DNA of 64,000 nt from Ilyomonas sp965199845 (lineage in GTDB: Bacteria; Bacteroidota; Bacteroidia; Chitinophagales; Chitinophagaceae): NCBI GenBank assembly GCA_965199845.1, contig CBDATZ010000058.1, forward strand, positions 1 through 64,000, written 5' to 3'. Shown piece by piece: positions 59,382 to 64,000 of this stretch. The position numbers and the translations under genes were made by a program. The notes beneath the pieces were generated by a model. The model ran no database searches and was not told the origin of the DNA. It was given only the letters and a program-made list of their open reading frames with translations. The first letter of the stretch is position 1. Every line of letters begins with the position of its first letter.

Positions 59382-62300
59382 ATGAAACGATATCTAACAA
59401 TATTTTTCCTGTTTTTCATGGCTTCTTTGCCTGTTTTTTGTCAGCAGGTTACCGTATCCGGATCGGTGCTGGATGATTACGGGCACGGAATAAAAGGCGC
59501 TGATATAAAAACGAAAAGCAATTCGGCTTCCGCTGTGTCAGATGCAACCGGTCAGTTTCAAATTATAGCTGCCAAAGGAGATGTATTGATGTTCTCTTAT
59601 TCCGGATTTAAAGAGAGCGAAATCAGGATAGAGAAAGACTCTGTTCCGGTGCTGCTTGTAAAGCTTACAAGAAGCGATATTCCCAACGGAGATAAAGTAG
59701 ATGTTCTGTACGAAGTAAAAGATGCAAACAAAATATTAGGTTCTGTTTCCACCATCTATACCAATCAACTGACAACAACGCCGTCGCCAACGTATGCTTA
59801 TGCATTAGCCGGCAGATTGCCCGGCTTATATACACAGCAAACCAGAGGCTGGACAGCAACCAACAGCACGTCATTAATTTCGCAGGATATAAGTGGTTTA
59901 TATTATCCTGCACAAGGAACCATTGGTGCCAAAGGACCTAATGACAATACCGAAATTTCACTGCGGTTGCGCGGACAAGCGCCGGTAACATTCATTGATG
60001 GCGTGCAGCGTGACATTTATACCATTGACCCGGAAGACATCGAATCGGTATCTGTTTTAAAAGATGCGTTGTCAACTATTTTGTTAGGTCAGCGCAGTTC
60101 ACGAGGCGCGATATTGGTGACAACAAAGAAACCTATTGCGGGCACACCTCATGTATCGTTATCAGCACAAACAGGAATACAAACACCATTGGGTTTGCCC
60201 GACCCATTACCGGCTTATCAATATGCTTATTTGTACAATGAAGCGCAAACAAATCAAGGTAATGCGCTGGCTTATAGCTATGACGATTTTGAAGGGTACA
60301 GAACGCATTCAGATCCGTATGGTCATCCTGATGTAGATTGGTTCAACACCATTTTAAAAAAGAATTCAGCAATCAGTCGTTACAGTTTGAATGTAAGTGG
60401 CGGTGGCAGCGCGGCCCGTTATACGGTAGGGCTTAGTTATTTAGACCAGGAAGGTTTGTTTAAAGGAAGCAACCCGGCTTATGAGACCAATGCGACTATT
60501 AAACGTTATTCAATTAATTCTACAATTGATGTTGATGTAACAAAAGAGCTTACTACCAAACTGCAGATTTATGCACGTGTGCAGGATGGCAACCAGCCCG
60601 GCGGCTCAACCGACGGCATCATCAGCAGTATGTATAACACGCCCGACAATGCTTACCCGGTGCTAAATCCGAATGGTTCATTTGGTGGCACGCAGGCATA
60701 TCCAACAAATCTGTACGCAAGACTCACCGGCTCTGGTTACTTGCAGGATTATACAAGAGATATTTTTGCTAACCTGGAGCTAAACTATAAGTTCGACCGT
60801 TTCATCAAAGGCTTGTGGGCAAAGGCGCAAACCAATGTATCTGTTTATTCATCCAATTCTGTAAACCGCACGGCAGGAGCTCCAACCTTTAAATTGGCGC
60901 TTGGTTCATCCGGCGATACAACTTATAATTTGTACAATAAAGCATCAGACCAGACGAACGCGTTTAACCTGACTTACAGTGCGCAATATTGGTACCTGCA
61001 AACGGCATTAGGTTATACAAGACAATTTGGTAAACACAATATAAATGCAAAGCTTTTCTACGACCAATACGAAAGCATTTTCGATTACGATCTTCCTGAA
61101 ACCAATCACAACATTGCAGCTACAGCTTCTTACGATTATGCAGGTAAATATTTTGCCGAAGGAGCTATTAACTATAGCGGCAACGACCGTTATCCGCCCG
61201 GGCATCATTTCGGATTGTTTTATGCCGCTGGTCTGGGCTGGAATATTGCGCAGGAAAATTTCATCAAAAACAACAGTAGTCTTAACTGGATTAATAACCT
61301 AAAACTTCGTGCAACGTATGGCAAAACCGGCAATGATAACGTAGGTTATTTTAGCTGGCGCGAATCGTTCCAGATAGATATCGTAAACCCAACTTATCCT
61401 ATCAGCACAAGCCGTGCAGCGCAAGGCGTGGCGCAGCAAACCATGCTTGCCAACCCGAATATTACCTGGGAAAAAGCAAACAAGTTTAACGTAGGACTTG
61501 ATATTGCTTTATTCAAAAATCACTTCCGGTTTACCGGCGATTATTATATTGATCGTTATTACGATTTATTGCAGAATCGCGGTAAACAACCTGCATTGAT
61601 TGGATTGACTTATCCGCTTGAAAATTTAGGTATTAATCGCTATAGCGGCGCAGAGTTTTCGGCAACCTATCAAAACAATTACCGCAACTTTCATTACTTC
61701 ATTACCGGCAATGCAACATTGGAAAAATCGAAGGTGTTGTTCAGCGATGAAATACAGGAAAAATATGATTGGAACTATCGTACAGGTCAGGCGGTTGGGA
61801 TGCAGTTTGGATATGTAGCAGAAGGATTCATACAAACCGAAGCAGAAGCCGAAAGCAGTGCGCATGTTGCCGGCTATACGTTGCAGCCAGGCGATATTAA
61901 ATACAAAGATTTGAATGGTGATGGCACCATTAATCAATACGATCAACAAGCCATTGGCGAGCAAAAGCCCTTGTTTTATTATGGTGCGTCAGCTGGTATT
62001 TCTTTTAAAGGTTTTGATGCAAATATTTTACTGCAAGGCGTTACCAACAGAACTTATTTATTGAACGATTATGCCTTTGGCGTTACCGGCACCCAGCAGG
62101 CATATACGTATATCATCGGGCGATGGACGCCGGAAACCGCAGCCACAGCCACTTATCCAAGATTGACGCCCGGCGTTAATATCAACAATGATGTGGCAAG
62201 CAGCTTCTGGATGAAGAACGGAAACTACTTCCGTATTAAGAATGCCGAGGTGGGTTATACATTACCACTGAAGTTTACCAACCATATCAAAATATCATCT

Positions 62301-62429
62301 GTTCGCTTTTTTGTAAACGGGCTGAACCTCTTTACCCATGCGGCTTTCGACAGGGTTGATCCCGAAGTGTATGGACAGGTTTACCCGATACAGCGCGTTG
62401 TAAATTTTGGTGTAAACGTGAAATTTTAA
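59382..62429 (+). CDS. SusC/RagA-type TonB-dependent outer-membrane transporter
   Basis: This 1015-residue outer-membrane receptor imports oligosaccharides with its SusD partner. Signal peptide YLTIFFLFFMASLPVFCQ. A CarboxypepD_reg-like beta domain follows (VTVSGSVLDDYGHGIKGADI, MFSYSGFKESEI), then the plug domain (LRGQAPVTFIDGVQRDIYTIDPEDIESVSVLKDALSTILLGQRSSRGAILVTTKK). The 22-strand barrel ends VVNFGVNVKF, with the terminal aromatic residue needed for Bam insertion. There is no STN sensor domain at the N-terminus, so direct anti-sigma signalling is not expected. The paired SusD starts 56 bp downstream. Confidence 0.93.
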   Translation: MKRYLTIFFLFFMASLPVFCQQVTVSGSVLDDYGHGIKGADIKTKSNSASAVSDATGQFQIIAAKGDVLMFSYSGFKESEIRIEKDSVPVLLVKLTRSDIPNGDKVDVLYEVKDANKILGSVSTIYTNQLTTTPSPTYAYALAGRLPGLYTQQTRGWTATNSTSLISQDISGLYYPAQGTIGAKGPNDNTEISLRLRGQAPVTFIDGVQRDIYTIDPEDIESVSVLKDALSTILLGQRSSRGAILVTTKKPIAGTPHVSLSAQTGIQTPLGLPDPLPAYQYAYLYNEAQTNQGNALAYSYDDFEGYRTHSDPYGHPDVDWFNTILKKNSAISRYSLNVSGGGSAARYTVGLSYLDQEGLFKGSNPAYETNATIKRYSINSTIDVDVTKELTTKLQIYARVQDGNQPGGSTDGIISSMYNTPDNAYPVLNPNGSFGGTQAYPTNLYARLTGSGYLQDYTRDIFANLELNYKFDRFIKGLWAKAQTNVSVYSSNSVNRTAGAPTFKLALGSSGDTTYNLYNKASDQTNAFNLTYSAQYWYLQTALGYTRQFGKHNINAKLFYDQYESIFDYDLPETNHNIAATASYDYAGKYFAEGAINYSGNDRYPPGHHFGLFYAAGLGWNIAQENFIKNNSSLNWINNLKLRATYGKTGNDNVGYFSWRESFQIDIVNPTYPISTSRAAQGVAQQTMLANPNITWEKANKFNVGLDIALFKNHFRFTGDYYIDRYYDLLQNRGKQPALIGLTYPLENLGINRYSGAEFSATYQNNYRNFHYFITGNATLEKSKVLFSDEIQEKYDWNYRTGQAVGMQFGYVAEGFIQTEAEAESSAHVAGYTLQPGDIKYKDLNGDGTINQYDQQAIGEQKPLFYYGASAGISFKGFDANILLQGVTNRTYLLNDYAFGVTGTQQAYTYIIGRWTPETAATATYPRLTPGVNINNDVASSFWMKNGNYFRIKNAEVGYTLPLKFTNHIKISSVRFFVNGLNLFTHAAFDRVDPEVYGQVYPIQRVVNFGVNVKF

Positions 62430-62484
62430 CCAGGAAAATGAAGTATTGAAACGTAGTAAGTTCAATCTTTCAACAGGAATAATT

Positions 62485-64000
62485 ATGAGAAAATTTTGTC
62501 TGATATTTTTTGGAACGATAGCCGGAATAATGCTGTTCAGCTCCTGTAAAAAATATTATGAAAGCGTACCGGTTGAAGCCGTTACCAGCGATTATATCTG
62601 GGATACAAAAGATTCAAACGGCATTTATGCCAGCCAGTTTTTGTTTTCCATTTATACATCATTACCAGATGGCACCAACCGCATAAGTGCAGACTTTTTA
62701 GATGCCGGTTCTGATGATGCGATTACTTCAAAAACAACGGCTGCGCCAATCACTTTATTGGCAACAAATGGCATTACCATTTTCAACAATCCGGATGATG
62801 TGTGGACAACCAGTTATGCTTCTATCCGCAAGGCAACTGACTTCTTAAATAATTTTAGCAAAGTGCCTTTAAAAAATGTAAATGAAAGGCGTGCCTGGTT
62901 TGGTGAAGCGCGTTTATTGCGAGCCTTCTTTTACTGGGAACTGGTGAAGCGTTATGGTGGTGTTCCTTTGGTGGGCGATTCAGTAAAAACATTGTCTGAT
63001 GATGTACAGATTCCCCGCAGTTCTTTTGCAACTTGTGTCAATTATATTATAAGTGAATGCGACAGGGCAAGAGATAGTCTCCGCGACGATCCTGTGAATG
63101 CAGGTAACTATGGCAGATGGACAAAAGATGGTGCACTGGCTTTAAAAGCGCACGTATTGTTGTATGCTGCCAGTAATCTATACAACGGCGGCAACGTAGG
63201 CGATTCATTAAACGGTTATACAAGCTTTGATGCCAATCGCTGGAAGCTGGCAGCCGATGCCGCGAGCGCAATTAAGGATGAAGGGCATTACGGGTTAGAA
63301 ACCGACTTTAAAAATATATTTCTTTCTCAGCAAAGCGTAGAGGTGATCTCGATGAAAACCAACGGGCAATACTTCTTCTTAGAGACACAAAATGGTCCGA
63401 TTAATTATGCTACCGCGCCGGCTTCCGGCAATACAAGTCCTACCCAGGAATTGGTAGATGCGTATGGTATGAGCAACGGATTATCTATTACAGATCCGGC
63501 TTCCGGTTACAATCCGGATAGTCCATATAATAACCGCGATCCGCGTTTGTCATATACCGTTTTATACAATGGCTCACAATGGCTCAGCACCCAATTACAG
63601 ACTTATAATGGTGGTGTCAGCCGGCCGGGCGGTACAACTATTCAAACCAGAACCGGATATTATCTGCGCAAGTTCATGGGCAATTTTGAAAACGAAACTT
63701 CTTATTCAAATCATTACCACGATTGGATTTATTTCCGCTATGCAGAAATACTGCTCAACTATGCGGAAGCATCGAACGAATTTGCTGGTCCTTCTGATAG
63801 TGTTTTTAATGCAGTTGAAGCGATCAGGAAGCGCGCGGGATTAAATCCATATACATTAGACCGCAGCATTTCGCAGGATTCATTACGAACCATTATTCGA
63901 AATGAACGGCATAAAGAATTTGCGTTTGAAGAGCAGCGTTATTGGGACATCAGGCGTTGGAAAATTGCAGGTCATGTGTATAACGACAGCCCGTTGCATG
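62485..64000 (+). CDS. SusD/RagB glycan-binding lipoprotein (3' end beyond window)
   Basis: The gene starts at ATG 62485 (MRKFCLIFFGTIAGIMLFSSC-KK, lipobox FSSC). It continues through SusD blocks: NERRAWFGEARLLRAFFYWELVKRYGGVPLVGDS, GRWTKDGALALKAHVLLYAASNL, LVDAYGMSNGLSITDPASGYNPDSPYNNRDPRL, FRYAEILLNYAEASNEFAGPS, AIRKRAGLNPYTLDRSISQDSLRTIIRNERHKEFAFEEQRYWDIRRWKIAG. It is cut by the window end with about 40-60 codons missing. It forms a normal pair with the SusC just upstream. The duplicated motifs YNPDSPY and GLNPY also occur in the first SusD, so both are likely paralogues. No damage in the visible part. Confidence 0.92.
   Translation, partial: MRKFCLIFFGTIAGIMLFSSCKKYYESVPVEAVTSDYIWDTKDSNGIYASQFLFSIYTSLPDGTNRISADFLDAGSDDAITSKTTAAPITLLATNGITIFNNPDDVWTTSYASIRKATDFLNNFSKVPLKNVNERRAWFGEARLLRAFFYWELVKRYGGVPLVGDSVKTLSDDVQIPRSSFATCVNYIISECDRARDSLRDDPVNAGNYGRWTKDGALALKAHVLLYAASNLYNGGNVGDSLNGYTSFDANRWKLAADAASAIKDEGHYGLETDFKNIFLSQQSVEVISMKTNGQYFFLETQNGPINYATAPASGNTSPTQELVDAYGMSNGLSITDPASGYNPDSPYNNRDPRLSYTVLYNGSQWLSTQLQTYNGGVSRPGGTTIQTRTGYYLRKFMGNFENETSYSNHYHDWIYFRYAEILLNYAEASNEFAGPSDSVFNAVEAIRKRAGLNPYTLDRSISQDSLRTIIRNERHKEFAFEEQRYWDIRRWKIAGHVYNDSPLH

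Noticed and set aside
1..64000. CRISPR arrays
   Set aside because: No set of regularly spaced identical repeats was found, and no cas genes are present.

Overview
The window reads as chromosomal DNA of a low-GC Bacteroidota bacterium, most likely of the Chitinophagaceae. Supporting signs are SusC/SusD pairs with DUF5004 and DUF4961 companions, a T9SS type A sorting-domain relic, a TTTG-N19-TAnnTTTG promoter in front of a tRNA, RNase Y, a TIGR03643 protein, and many lipoproteins with short Bacteroidota-type signal peptides. The species cannot be fixed from the sequence alone.

Region 1 (1-3.8 kb) is a minus-strand cluster for D-amino-acid or modified-peptide turnover: phytanoyl-CoA-dioxygenase-like enzyme, RidA, D-threonine-aldolase-like PLP enzyme and M19 dipeptidase. 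The last two are each split by a one-base frameshift. Region 2 (4-21 kb) is core and housekeeping: TMEM220-like protein, several lipoproteins, a membrane TPR-CHAT protein convergent with an ECF sigma/anti-sigma pair, a cupin, alaS with an unusual internal insertion, an M23 peptidase, rny (RNase Y), a LexA/CI-like regulator and a DUF1223 protein. Hairpin terminators separate many of these units.

Region 3 (21.3-24 kb) starts at a tRNA-Arg(ACG) followed by a decayed tyrosine recombinase, an IS5-family relic and a zinc-finger fragment. It looks like the scar of an integrated element. Region 4 (24-30.3 kb) holds an FtsX/MacB-type permease, a serine hydrolase with degenerate motifs, a membrane-anchored retropepsin-like protease and a divergent AraC regulator. 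Region 5 (30.3-35.5 kb) is a patch of small single-domain genes (TIGR03643, broken DinB, VOC, SRPBCC, ArsR). It carries repeats at gene ends, an IS110-family element and a decayed IS982-family element.

Region 6 (35.5-64 kb) is a large glycan-utilisation region. A minus-strand block encodes a LacI regulator, a sodium/solute symporter, a GH2 enzyme and a GH78-like enzyme. It is followed by a CE1-like esterase, a GH38 alpha-mannosidase and an SGNH hydrolase. Then come GH92 - ECF sigma - GH92 - IS1 - SusD (frameshifted) - DUF5004 - DUF4961 - SusC - SusD (cut by the window end). GH92, GH38 and a GH2 of beta-mannosidase type together point to alpha/beta-mannose-containing glycans such as N-glycans or fungal mannoprotein. 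This is inferred from families, not shown.

The most interesting lead is the TPR-CHAT / anti-sigma / ECF-sigma module at 7.8-12.0 kb. Its predicted topology puts a caspase-like protease domain in the periplasm, opposite the periplasmic half of the anti-sigma factor.
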